From Streptomyces sp. SID13726 (lineage in GTDB: Bacteria > Actinomycetota > Actinomycetes > Streptomycetales > Streptomycetaceae), in assembly GCF_010548375.1 (NCBI RefSeq), contig NZ_JAAGLY010000004.1:124001-188000 (forward strand): DNA of 64,000 bases, in the 5' to 3' direction. This document shows, one piece after another, positions 52,497-60,988 of this stretch (the stretch's first letter is position 1; every line of letters begins with the position of its first letter). The notes under the pieces were generated by a model. That model worked only from the letters and a program-made list of their open reading frames with translations, had not been told where the DNA came from and ran no database searches. Made by a program: the position numbers and the translations under genes.

Positions 52497-53531
52497 ATGT
52501 CGCACCACCTCGACTCCCCCGCAGCCCGCCAGGACGTCCGGCTCGACATCACCGACCTCTACGTCTTCCGCGGCGAGCGCGGCACCGTGTTCGTGCTCAA
52601 CGTCAACAACTCCATCACCGGCCCCGACGCCCCCCAGGGCTTCCACCACGAGGGCCGCTACGAGTTCCGTGTCGACACCGACGGCGACGCCCGCCAGGAC
52701 CTCGCCTACCGCTTCACCTTCGGCGAGCCCGGCGCGGACGGCGGCCAGCCCTGGGTCCTGCACCGGCTGACCGGCGACCAGTCGCGCGACGACCACGCCA
52801 CCGGCACCGAGATCGCCACCGGCGTCACCGGCGGCGAGGTCACCGGGAGCGCGGGCGAGCGAGTCTGGGCCGGTCGTGCCGGGGACCCGTTCTGGATCGA
52901 CCACGACGTCCTGGCCGCCGTGGGCGAGGCGTTCGGCCACGGTGAGCGCGCGGACCTGTCCGCCTGGGACCGGAGCAAGGCCACCAACGTGTTCGCCGGC
53001 CAGACCGTGCACTCGATCGTCCTGGAGCTCTCCGACGAGGAGCTGCTGCGGCAGACCGGCGGCGCGCACGCCCTGGGCATCTGGGCGGTGAGCGTCCTGG
53101 CCACCGACGCCGGGGGCTGGCGGCAGATCCAGCGCGCCGGGCACCCGATGTTCCACCCGATCTTCAGCCAGCACGACCCGGAGCTCGGCGACCGCTACAA
53201 CACCACGGCGCCCGACCAGGACCGGGAGCTGTACACCGACCTGATCGCGGGCCGGGTCGCCGACGTGGTGGCCGCCTACGACACGGCCGCGGACCCGCGC
53301 GCCTACGGCGAGGCCGTGACCGCCTTCCTCTTCCCCGACGTGCTGCCCTACCGCGTCGGCAGCGCGGCCGGCTACGGCTTCGCCGGCTGCAACGGCCGCA
53401 CCCTCACCGACAACGTGGTGAACGTGATGTTCAGCCTCGCCACCAACACCCCGTTCGACATCGGCCTGACCAAGTCCAGCGTCACGGCCCGCCCGACCGC
53501 GGCCTTCCCGTACGTGGCCCCGGCCTCCTGA
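52497..53531 (+). CDS. DUF4331 protein
   Basis: A 344-aa protein of the DUF4331 family: MSHHLDSPAARQDVRLDITD, LYVFRGERGTVFVLNVNNSI, FHHEGRYEFRVDTDGDARQD and a later GHPMFHPIFSQHDPELGDRY. The C-terminal FPDVLPYRVGSAAGYGFAGC precedes GRTLTDNVVNVMFSLATNTP. There is no signal peptide, so it is probably cytoplasmic. The family's function is unknown; a beta-sandwich is likely. RBS GAAGGAA, ATG 52497. It shares its promoter palindrome with the heme-protein operon, so both are probably induced together. Confidence 0.88.
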   Translation: MSHHLDSPAARQDVRLDITDLYVFRGERGTVFVLNVNNSITGPDAPQGFHHEGRYEFRVDTDGDARQDLAYRFTFGEPGADGGQPWVLHRLTGDQSRDDHATGTEIATGVTGGEVTGSAGERVWAGRAGDPFWIDHDVLAAVGEAFGHGERADLSAWDRSKATNVFAGQTVHSIVLELSDEELLRQTGGAHALGIWAVSVLATDAGGWRQIQRAGHPMFHPIFSQHDPELGDRYNTTAPDQDRELYTDLIAGRVADVVAAYDTAADPRAYGEAVTAFLFPDVLPYRVGSAAGYGFAGCNGRTLTDNVVNVMFSLATNTPFDIGLTKSSVTARPTAAFPYVAPAS

Positions 53532-53570
53532 CCGGCTCCGCCCCGGCCGTCCCCGACGCCCTGGGCGGGG

Positions 53571-54479
53571 TCACCTCCCGACCGCCTTGCCCTTCGTCTT
53601 GCCGACGCCCTTCCGCTTCCCCGGCTTCACGCCTTCCCCGGCCGTGTCCGCACCCGCCCGCGCGGCGCAATAAGCGCTCACCTTCGCCGTCCCCCCGGCA
53701 GCCGCGGCCAGCCGCTGCAAGGCCGTGGAGTCCAGCGCCCCGCCCCTGCCCACGAGCTTCTCGTACGCCCGGCAGTGGGCCAGGGTGTCCTTCGCGGTGG
53801 CTGGCCGTTCGGCGGGGACGGACGCGGTGGCTTCGCCCTTGCTGTGCGAACCGGCGGCCGGCACGCTCGCCGTGGTGACCCCGGGACGTACGGGCTCCGC
53901 CCCCACCGCCCCCTTGGCCGGGCCACCGTCCCCGGTACCGATCGCCGCGTAGGCCACCCCGCCGAGCGTGAGGCTCGCGAGCAGCAGGGAGCCCGTCGCC
54001 TTCAACGACCGTCCGCCCCAACGCCGCCCACGCGGCCGCCAGTCGTCCCGTCGCCGGGTCCGCGCCCGGTGCGCCCCCGCGTCCCGGGCGGCCCGGAACG
54101 CCCCGAGCACCCGCCGCTCCGCCTCCCCGTCGGGCCTCTCCCCCCGGATCGCCGCGCCGAGCATGGCGGCGAGGGGGCTGTCGTCATAGGCCGACTCGTC
54201 GTGCGCCGTCCCGTCGCCGGAGTCTTGCACCGCCTCACTGCCCGACTCGTGCCCCGCCTTCTCCTCGTACGACGACTGCGCCCCGCCAGAAGTCCGGTGA
54301 CCGTCCGCCGACGCGGGCCGGGAGCCGCCGCCGTCACCGCGGACCGGCTTCCCGCCGGAGACACCGTGATACACACGCCCGGGGCATGCGGGCCGGTCTC
54401 CGAAGGGTCCCCCCTCCTCGCTCCGCTGGTCACCCATGCCGTGTCCGTCCCTGTCCGACGTGGCGTCCTCGCCTGTCAT
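53571..54479 (-). CDS. Membrane-anchored anti-sigma-like protein (pair 2)
   Basis: A 302-aa protein with a 170-residue polar cytoplasmic part (DDSPLAAMLGAAIRGERPDG; RRVLGAFRAARDAGAHRART), one membrane helix (SLLLASLTLGGVAYAAIG, about 188-206) and an external part with a Cys-containing patch (LAHCRAYEKLVGRGGALDST, SAYCAARAG) and basic tail. It overlaps its sigma gene by ATGA, exactly like pair 1 at 43385-45186; the HCRAYEKL patch may be the sensor. No ZAS zinc motif. Confidence 0.7.
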   Translation of the reverse strand: MTGEDATSDRDGHGMGDQRSEEGGPFGDRPACPGRVYHGVSGGKPVRGDGGGSRPASADGHRTSGGAQSSYEEKAGHESGSEAVQDSGDGTAHDESAYDDSPLAAMLGAAIRGERPDGEAERRVLGAFRAARDAGAHRARTRRRDDWRPRGRRWGGRSLKATGSLLLASLTLGGVAYAAIGTGDGGPAKGAVGAEPVRPGVTTASVPAAGSHSKGEATASVPAERPATAKDTLAHCRAYEKLVGRGGALDSTALQRLAAAAGGTAKVSAYCAARAGADTAGEGVKPGKRKGVGKTKGKAVGR

Positions 54480-55267
54480 GTCGACTCCCCCAGCGTCCGG
54501 GGCCCGTCATCCGTCACACCCTCGGTGCCGAGTTGCTGGGCCAGGCGCTTGAGGCCCCGGTAGGCCGCGGTGCGCACCGCGCCGGGGCGTTTGCCGAGGA
54601 CGCGGGCCGCCGTGGGGCCGTCCAGGCCGACCACGACCCGCAGCAGCACCGCCTCGGCCTGGTCGCGGGGCAGGCCGCGGACCAGGTCGAGGGCGAACCC
54701 GGTGGAGAGCGACTCAAGGGCCTGGTCGTGGGTGCTGTGCGGGCCGGGCAGATCCAGCATGTCCTGCTCCAGGGCCGTCGCCCGGGGCCGTACCCGCAGC
54801 CGCCGCAGATGGTCCAGGGCCCGGTGCCGGGCGATGGTCGCGCTCCAGCCGCGGAACCCGGCCCCGTCGCCCTTGAAGCGGCCGAGGTCCCGGGCGATCT
54901 CCAGCCAGGCGTCGGAGGCCACGTCCTCCGCGTCCTCGCCGACCAGCCCGCGCAGATACCCGAGCAGTCCGGGTTGCACCAGCCGGTAGGCGACCGCGAA
55001 GGCGGCCTCGTCGCCCTGCTGGGCCCGTGCGACGGCCGCGCCCAGCTCCCCGTCGTACGCCGCGCCGCGTCGGGACTCGCCTCCCTGGCCCAAGAACCGT
55101 CCCGTCCGCCGGTCGATGGCGAGCCCACGCCGTCCGGCGCCGTCGCCCTTGCCCTCGTCCCCCACGGGCAACAGCGCCGGACCGCACAGAAGTGTCACAG
55201 CCGGCCGGCACCCCGCGGACGGGCCGCTGTGACGCCTGGACAGGTTCGGACGCTGTGTAAGTGCCAC
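54476..55267 (-). CDS. ECF RNA polymerase sigma factor (pair 2)
   Basis: Up to 263 aa; core regions match pair 1 closely. Region 2: LVQPGLLGYLRGLVGEDAED, VASDAWLEIARDLGRFKGDG, FRGWSATIARHRALDHLRRL. Region 4: RGLPRDQAEAVLLRVVVGLD, GPTAARVLGKRPGAVRTAAY, RGLKRLAQQLG. The start is uncertain: GTG at 55267 gives a 60-residue extension, GTG at 55162 a shorter one, and neither has a good ribosome site. It is divergent from the amidase gene, with several TGTGAC words between. Confidence 0.85.
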   Translation of the reverse strand: MALTQRPNLSRRHSGPSAGCRPAVTLLCGPALLPVGDEGKGDGAGRRGLAIDRRTGRFLGQGGESRRGAAYDGELGAAVARAQQGDEAAFAVAYRLVQPGLLGYLRGLVGEDAEDVASDAWLEIARDLGRFKGDGAGFRGWSATIARHRALDHLRRLRVRPRATALEQDMLDLPGPHSTHDQALESLSTGFALDLVRGLPRDQAEAVLLRVVVGLDGPTAARVLGKRPGAVRTAAYRGLKRLAQQLGTEGVTDDGPRTLGEST

Positions 55268-55294
55268 CCCTGTGACGGGTGGTGTTTCTGTGAC
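55193..55294. promoter_or_regulatory. Cluster of TGTGAC motifs between sigma pair 2 and amidase
   Basis: TGTCACA (55193-55199), TGTGAC at 55228-55233, 55271-55276 and 55289-55294. The third is framed by CCACCC/GGGTGG arms. They lie before the amidase start, and partly within the 5' end assigned to the sigma gene. Possible ECF promoter -35 elements or operator sites. Confidence 0.4.
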
Positions 55295-55353
55295 TGATCT
55301 CAGGGGTGGGGTAGTTGAGTCGTCGAAAGACGCGCGCGTACAGACCGCTCAGC

Positions 55354-57471
55354 ATGAAGCGACGGGCCTGGCTGACGCTGGGCGCGGTGGTCGTGACCGG
55401 CGGTGGTGTGACGACGTACGCCACCGCCGGCCCGGCCGACAACTCGGCGGACACGATCGAGAAGCGGCCGGTGAAGGTCTACGACCTCGCGCTGAAGGCA
55501 CCCGAGACCGGCGAGCGGGAGCTGCCGCGGACCGAGACCAGGCAGTTCTCGTTGCTCGGCGTCTCGTGGACCGGCGCGACCAGGCAGCTGGACGGCAGGG
55601 CGCAGGTGCGCACCCGGAGCCTCGACACCGGCGCGTGGACGTCCTGGCAGGACCTGGAGACGGACGCCGACCCGGTCGAGGACCCGCAGGAGCGAGCCGG
55701 TGCGCGCGGTGCGTCCGAGCCCCTGTGGGTGGGGCCCTCGGACGGCGTCGAGGTACAGGTCGTCCACGAGGACGGCACCACAAGTTCCGGGCTGCCCAAG
55801 GGACTTGAGGTCAACCTGGTCGACCCGGGCGTGGTCACCGAGGCCGAGACGCGGCCCACCGAGGCCGAGCCCACCGCACCCGAACCCGCCGCGTACGCGC
55901 GGAGCGTGACCACGGCCCTCGCCGCCGACACCCCCACCGCACCGGCCTCCACGGTCCCCCAGCCGCCGATCACCTCGCGCGCCGACTGGGGCGCCGACGA
56001 GACGATCAGCCCGGACCCCTCGGAGTACAACACCGACGTCAAGGCGGTCTTCGTCCACCACACGGCCGGGAGCAACGACTACTCCTGCACCGACTCGGCG
56101 GCGCTCGTCCGCGGTATCTACGCGTACCACGTGCAGAGCAACGGCTGGAACGACATCGGCTACAACTTCCTGGTCGACAAGTGCGGCACCGTCTTCGAGG
56201 GCCGCAAGGGCGGGGGGGACCTGCCGGTCCTCGGCGCGCACACCTTCGGCTGGAACCGTGAGTCCACCGGCATCGCGGTGCTCGGCGACTACACCGCCGC
56301 GGGCGCCTCGACCGCCGCGCTCACCTCGGTCGCCCGCGTCGCCGCCTGGAAGCTCGGCCAGTACGGCGCCGACCCCGCCTCGACGGTGCAGCTCACGGCG
56401 GGCGCGACGCAGAAGAACCTCGCCGGTACGAGCTTCACCTCGGGCACCGCGTACCCCTTCGACCGGATCTCGGGTCACCGCGACGGCTACGCCACGGAGT
56501 GCCCGGGCACCTCGCTCTACGGGCAGCTGGGGACCATCCGCGCCTGGGCGGCCGGCCCGGTGCAGGGCCTGAAGCTGACCTCGCTGACCGGCGCGGCGCT
56601 GTCCGGGTCGACGTACTACACGAAGGGCGCGATCACGGCGAAGTGGTCGGCGACCACGCCGAGTTCGCTGATCTCGAAGGTCGAGCTGCTGGTCGACGGC
56701 AAGGTCGTCGCGTCCGTCGCGGGTACGACCGGTTCGGTGAGCACGACCCTGGCGGCGGGCAGCCACAAGGTCGCCGTACGGGCCGTGCACCAGTCCGGGA
56801 GGACCGGTGCGGCGACCGCCGCGCTGACCGTGGTCGCGGACACCACCGCCCCGGCCTTCTCCACCGCGCCGAGGATCTCCCTGCGCACCGGCACGGTCAG
56901 CACCACCGCGGTCCCGGTGACGCTCGGCTGGAAGGCCACCGACAACACCGCCCTCAAGCAGGTCGGCCTGCTCTCGCCGACGACGGCCACCTTCGGCCCG
57001 ACGACCACCAGCTCTAGCCGTACCGTCAAGTCCGGTTCCGCGAGCACCTGGTCGATGAGGGCGTACGACGTCGCGGGCAACACGCGTACGTCGTCGCCGT
57101 CGTACACGCCGATGATCCTCCAGGAGACCTCGGCGACGAAGTCCGGCAGCTGGAGCGCCCGTTCGTCGAGCAGCTACCTCGGCGGGAAGTCGTACTCCAG
57201 CGGTTCGAAGAACGCGAGCCTGACCTGGACCTTCACCGGCCGGTCCGCCGCCTGGGTGGTCTCGCGGGCGGCCACTTCCGGGCAGGCGTACGTCTACGTG
57301 GACGGCACCAGGGTCGCGACCGTGGACCTCAAGTCCTCGGCCACCGCCTACCGTCAGGCCATCTGGACCAAGTCCTGGTCGAGCAGCGCCAAGCACACCG
57401 TGAGGATCGTGGTGGCCGGCACCAGCGGCCGTCCGACGATCACGACGGACGGCCTGGTGTACGTCAAGTAA
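55354..57471 (+). CDS. Secreted PGRP-type N-acetylmuramoyl-L-alanine amidase
   Basis: A 705-aa exported protein. Basic leader and hydrophobic signal segment (RRAWLTLGAVVVTGGGVTTY), a beta-rich N-domain (LLGVSWTGATRQLDGRAQVR), then the amidase_2/PGRP domain (about 225-400): SRADWGADETISPDP, VFVHHTAGSNDYSC (first zinc His), NGWNDIGYNFLVDKCGTVFE, VLGAHTFGWNRESTGIAVLG, FDRISGHRDGYATECPG (second zinc His). Two Ig-like repeats and a C-terminal carbohydrate-binding-like domain follow. It cuts the stem peptide from muramic acid. ATG 55354; a TTG at 55315 is possible. Divergent from an ECF sigma gene. Confidence 0.92.
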   Translation: MKRRAWLTLGAVVVTGGGVTTYATAGPADNSADTIEKRPVKVYDLALKAPETGERELPRTETRQFSLLGVSWTGATRQLDGRAQVRTRSLDTGAWTSWQDLETDADPVEDPQERAGARGASEPLWVGPSDGVEVQVVHEDGTTSSGLPKGLEVNLVDPGVVTEAETRPTEAEPTAPEPAAYARSVTTALAADTPTAPASTVPQPPITSRADWGADETISPDPSEYNTDVKAVFVHHTAGSNDYSCTDSAALVRGIYAYHVQSNGWNDIGYNFLVDKCGTVFEGRKGGGDLPVLGAHTFGWNRESTGIAVLGDYTAAGASTAALTSVARVAAWKLGQYGADPASTVQLTAGATQKNLAGTSFTSGTAYPFDRISGHRDGYATECPGTSLYGQLGTIRAWAAGPVQGLKLTSLTGAALSGSTYYTKGAITAKWSATTPSSLISKVELLVDGKVVASVAGTTGSVSTTLAAGSHKVAVRAVHQSGRTGAATAALTVVADTTAPAFSTAPRISLRTGTVSTTAVPVTLGWKATDNTALKQVGLLSPTTATFGPTTTSSSRTVKSGSASTWSMRAYDVAGNTRTSSPSYTPMILQETSATKSGSWSARSSSSYLGGKSYSSGSKNASLTWTFTGRSAAWVVSRAATSGQAYVYVDGTRVATVDLKSSATAYRQAIWTKSWSSSAKHTVRIVVAGTSGRPTITTDGLVYVK

Positions 57472-57475
57472 CCCT

Positions 57476-58948
57476 CTAGAGCGCCGAATCCACCGGCTCG
57501 GGCGTCCGCTCCCCCGCACCCTGGGGAGTGGGCGCCCGTTCCGCGTTCACCACGACCCCGGCGATCAGCGCGGCGAGCAGCAGTGCGCCGAACGCCCACC
57601 AGGTGGCCACGTTGAAGCCGTGCACGGTGGCCTCCGCCTGGAGGAGCCGCCGGTCCACACCGGGTCCCGCGTGCGCGGTGAGGTAGGTCGCGGTCACGCT
57701 CGCGGCGATCGTGTTCAGCAGCGCCGTACCGATCGAACCGCCCACCTGCTGCGCGGTGTTGAAGGTCGCCGAGGCCGCGCCCGAGTCGCGCGGGGCGACG
57801 CTTCCGGTGGCGAGCGAGACGGAGGTCATCATCGCCGTACTCATGCCGAGGCCGAGCATCAGCATGCCGGGCAGGACGTGCGAGGCGTACGCCGGTTCCA
57901 CGCCGACCTGCGCGATGACCGCCAACCCGCCCGCGGCTAGCAGGAGTCCGGGCACCATGAGGAGACGGGGCGCCACCCGGCCCAGCAGCCGTGCGGCGAT
58001 CTGGGTCGAGCCGACGATCATCGCGGCCGTCATCGGCAGGTACGCGAGCCCGGTCTTCAGCGGCGACCAACCCAGCACGCCCTGAAGGTAGTAGGTCAGG
58101 AAGAGGAAGACGCCGAACATGCCGACGGTGACGAACAGGACGGTCAGGAAGGCGCCGACGCGCTGCCGGTCCTTGATCACCGACATCGGCAGCAACGGCA
58201 CCCGCGCCCGGGTCTGCCACACCGCGAACACGGCGAGCAGGACGACTCCGGCGACCAGCAGGGTCACCACGAGTCCGTCGCCCCAACTCCTGGACTCCGC
58301 CTCGGAGAAGCCGTAGACCAGCGACAGCATGCCGCCCGAGCCGAGCAGCGCGCCGGGCACGTCGAGACGGGCGTCGGGATGGCGCTCCCCGGGGGCGAGG
58401 ATCGCCCAGGCGCCCGCGAACGCGACGAGCGCGACGGGCACGTTGACGTAGAGGCACCAGCGCCAGTCCAGGTACTCGGTGAGCAGTCCGCCCGCGAGCA
58501 GCCCGATCGCGGCGCCCGCTCCGACGATCGCCCCGAACACCCCGAACGCCTTCGCGCGGTCCTTGGGGTCGGTGAACGTCGTCGCGAGCAGCGACAGCGC
58601 GGAGGGCGCGAGCAGCGCGGCGAACACGCCCTGGAGGGCGCGGGCCCCGAACAGCATGCCTTCGCCGGTCGCGGCCCCGCCGAGCGCGGAGGCGGCGGCG
58701 AATCCGACGAGCCCGATCATGAACGTGGTCCTGCGCCCGGCGAGGTCGGAGATCCGGCCGCCGAGCAGCAGGAGCCCGCCGAAGGCGAGGGTGTACGCGG
58801 TGATGACCCATTGCCGGTTCCCGTCCGACATGTTCAGGTCGGCCTGGGCGGACGGCAGGGCGATGTTGACGATGGTCATGTCCAGCACGACCATCAACTG
58901 GGCGAGTGCGATGACTACGAGAGCCCACCAGCGGCGGTTGTCGGCCAT
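57476..58948 (-). CDS. MFS drug exporter, DHA2 (14-helix EmrB/QacA) family
   Basis: A 490-aa transporter with about 14 helices. Motif D1 at helix 1 (LMVVLDMTIVNIALPSAQAD), motif A (GGRISDLAGRRTTFMIGLVG), motif C in helix 5 (GAIVGAGAAIGLLAGGLLTE followed by W-RW). The C-terminal half contains YYLQGVLGWSPLKTGLAYLP and GAASATFNTAQQVGGSIGTA. Proton-driven export of hydrophobic drugs is expected. ATG 58948; the frame is open to 58975. It ends 4 bp from the convergent amidase gene. Confidence 0.93.
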   Translation of the reverse strand: MADNRRWWALVVIALAQLMVVLDMTIVNIALPSAQADLNMSDGNRQWVITAYTLAFGGLLLLGGRISDLAGRRTTFMIGLVGFAAASALGGAATGEGMLFGARALQGVFAALLAPSALSLLATTFTDPKDRAKAFGVFGAIVGAGAAIGLLAGGLLTEYLDWRWCLYVNVPVALVAFAGAWAILAPGERHPDARLDVPGALLGSGGMLSLVYGFSEAESRSWGDGLVVTLLVAGVVLLAVFAVWQTRARVPLLPMSVIKDRQRVGAFLTVLFVTVGMFGVFLFLTYYLQGVLGWSPLKTGLAYLPMTAAMIVGSTQIAARLLGRVAPRLLMVPGLLLAAGGLAVIAQVGVEPAYASHVLPGMLMLGLGMSTAMMTSVSLATGSVAPRDSGAASATFNTAQQVGGSIGTALLNTIAASVTATYLTAHAGPGVDRRLLQAEATVHGFNVATWWAFGALLLAALIAGVVVNAERAPTPQGAGERTPEPVDSAL

Positions 58949-59025
58949 GACCCCATCGTGCGCCCACCGCCACACCTTTGGGAACGGCAGCGTCTCTTAT
59001 TACGGCCTTTTTGCCGAACCCCGTC

Positions 59026-59640
59026 CTACGACCTCGTCGCGTCCCGGCACAGCAGCCGCAGCGAGCCGTCCCCCAGGAAGCAGCGGCGGGCCTCGTCCAC
59101 CGGGTCCCACAGCCGGCCGTCGGGCGTACGCACCCAGTGCTCGCCACCGCTCGCCCACCACTCGGCACCGGTCTGACGCACGACGACCTCACCGGCGTAG
59201 GCGCCGAGCCCGCGCAGCACGGTCTCCACGGCGGCGTACGGCGCGCCCTCCCGCCGTATCTCGTCGATCAGCCGGTCGACGCGCCACAGGCTCTGCGCCG
59301 AGTAGTCGAGCCGCACCCGGGCGCCCTCACGGAGAGCCGCCGCCGCGTCGGCGGCCCAGCGCACGGGTTTCGTGGCGGCGGAGGGGCGGGGGTGCTCACG
59401 CGCGGTCGCACCGGCGGGCGGCCAAGCGGTCGTACGGGGCGTCGAGTGGGCGGGCGGACGGGGGGCGGGCGAGTGGGCGGGCGGACGGGGGGCGGGCGGA
59501 TGGGGGGCGGGCGAGTGGGCGGGCGGATGGGCGGTCGTATGGGCTGTCGCTTGAGCCGTCACATCAGTCGTCACATCAGTCGTCACATGGGGAAAAGCGT
59601 GGTGGGACGGGGTTTCGTCACACGATTCGGGGCCCTTCAC
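59026..59640 (-). CDS. Hypothetical protein with repetitive N-terminus
   Basis: Up to 204 aa. The first 80 residues are low-complexity: T-T-D-V repeats from 12-bp direct repeats, then alternating PPAHSPAP/PPAPRPP units. The folded part (about 95-204) is LREGARVRLDYSAQSLWRVD, RLIDEIRREGA, VLRGLGAYAGEVVVRQTGAE and DGRLWDPVDEARRCFLGDG, a pattern I know from small uncharacterised actinobacterial proteins. The true start may be any of several GTGs within the repeats. Confidence 0.6.
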   Translation of the reverse strand: MKGPESCDETPSHHAFPHVTTDVTTDVTAQATAHTTAHPPAHSPAPHPPAPRPPAHSPAPRPPAHSTPRTTAWPPAGATAREHPRPSAATKPVRWAADAAAALREGARVRLDYSAQSLWRVDRLIDEIRREGAPYAAVETVLRGLGAYAGEVVVRQTGAEWWASGGEHWVRTPDGRLWDPVDEARRCFLGDGSLRLLCRDATRS

Positions 59641-59743
59641 CGGGACCGGCGCAGGACCGCCCCACCTTCACCGCAACCGCCTCCGGACAGTCACAGGACC
59701 CTTGCGGCAAGGGTGTTGACCGCGACCGCGGGTCACCGCACCC

Positions 59744-60322
59744 TCACCCCCGCCGCCGGCTCCTCCGCGACACCACCGCGCGCAGCACCCGGCGGCCCTC
59801 CGTCGAGACCTCCAGGGCGGGGCGCAGACCGGCCGGGCCGTGGTCGGCGAGGAGTTCCAGGACGGCGATCTGGCGGCGCAGTTCGGCTGCGACGAGCGGT
59901 GACATGCCCTCCGTACGGCCCTCTCGGCAGGCGTCGACCGGGGCGGCCGCGGACTTCAGCGGTTCGAGCAGCCGGTGGATCCGCAGCGCGGCGACCGAGC
60001 AGGCGTCCGCCCACTCCCGTACCTCCCCGGCGGAGCGTCCGGCCGGCGCCTCGGCGAGCATCCGGCGGGCCAGCACCACGGCTTCGTCCTCGGCCCCGGC
60101 GCCGCCCGGCTGCGGTGCGACGGGACTCGGCAGCTTCCCGCGCACCTGCGTGAGCCGCTCGCCCCACTCCCCGGTCCCGGCGTCGTCCGCGAGCCCGGCC
60201 CACAGCGGGCGCAGGACCTCGTCGTCGCCACCCAGCAGCGGTACACAGCGATCCAAACAAGCCAACCCGCTCGCGGCCAGTCCGCGTTCGTCGGCCTGGC
60301 CCATCAGCTCCACCAGACTCAT
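59744..60322 (-). CDS. Hypothetical protein
   Basis: A 192-aa helical, soluble protein without a recognised family (MSLVELMGQADERGLAASGL at the start, then CLDRCVPLLGGDDEVLRPLW, ADACSVAALRIHRLLEPLKS and a basic end VVSRRSRRRG). ATG at 60322 is preceded by GGGAGGCG, a good ribosome site. It is 76 bp downstream of the next hypothetical gene on the same strand. Confidence 0.7.
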   Translation of the reverse strand: MSLVELMGQADERGLAASGLACLDRCVPLLGGDDEVLRPLWAGLADDAGTGEWGERLTQVRGKLPSPVAPQPGGAGAEDEAVVLARRMLAEAPAGRSAGEVREWADACSVAALRIHRLLEPLKSAAAPVDACREGRTEGMSPLVAAELRRQIAVLELLADHGPAGLRPALEVSTEGRRVLRAVVSRRSRRRG

Positions 60323-60398
60323 CCACGCCTCCCTCGCCGGGCGGTGTCCCCTTACGGAACCCGCACTTCCCCTTACTGCGTGCGATGGCCCGACCGTG

Positions 60399-60902
60399 TC
60401 ACAGGGGCACCACACCGAGCCGGTCGAGCATACGGAAGAAGAGGTTTTCGGCCAACGGGTCGGGTTCGGAGGTCAGTACGTCCAGGAGCGGTTCCTCGGG
60501 GACCTCGCAACCCGCCTCGGCGGCCCAGGCGACGGCTCGCGCGGCCGCGTCCCGGGGTTCGAGGAAGTAGTCGTCCAGGGTGAGCCCCTCGGCGCCGCCC
60601 TCCAGGTACTCGGCCATGGCGGTCCGGGCCAGACAGGTCGTCCAGGCCCCGCTCTCCGGCCCCGCCGCCTCCAGCACCACCGACGCGCTGTCCATGACGT
60701 AGCCGAAGAGCGCGGGCGAACCGGTCTCCAGGGCAAGGGAGTTCATGTTCCCGACGTCGCCCTCGCCGCTCGCGTACTCCCAGACCTGCCATCCGCCGGG
60801 CGCCGACTCCCGCAGGACCATGCCCTCGGCACCGGCCAGCGCGTCCAGCTCGGCGAGCGGCCGCTCCCCGCGGCCCACGACGAAGTAACCCCAGTAGCCC
60901 AT
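60399..60902 (-). CDS. Hypothetical protein
   Basis: A 167-aa acidic protein (MGYWGYFVVGRGERPLAELD at the start, then GGWQVWEYASGEGDVGNMNS, YVMDSASVVLEAAGPESGAW). No family recognised. The WGY-FVVGR start resembles small uncharacterised Streptomyces proteins. ATG 60902 is chosen as the first residue of the compact domain; GGGGG lies upstream. Confidence 0.75.
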   Translation of the reverse strand: MGYWGYFVVGRGERPLAELDALAGAEGMVLRESAPGGWQVWEYASGEGDVGNMNSLALETGSPALFGYVMDSASVVLEAAGPESGAWTTCLARTAMAEYLEGGAEGLTLDDYFLEPRDAAARAVAWAAEAGCEVPEEPLLDVLTSEPDPLAENLFFRMLDRLGVVPL

Positions 60903-60988
60903 CCCCGGCCCCCCTGGCTGCTCGGTACGGTTCGGGGCCGAATACACCACATTCGTACGGCAGTTCGCAGCAGGATGGACCAAATCCG

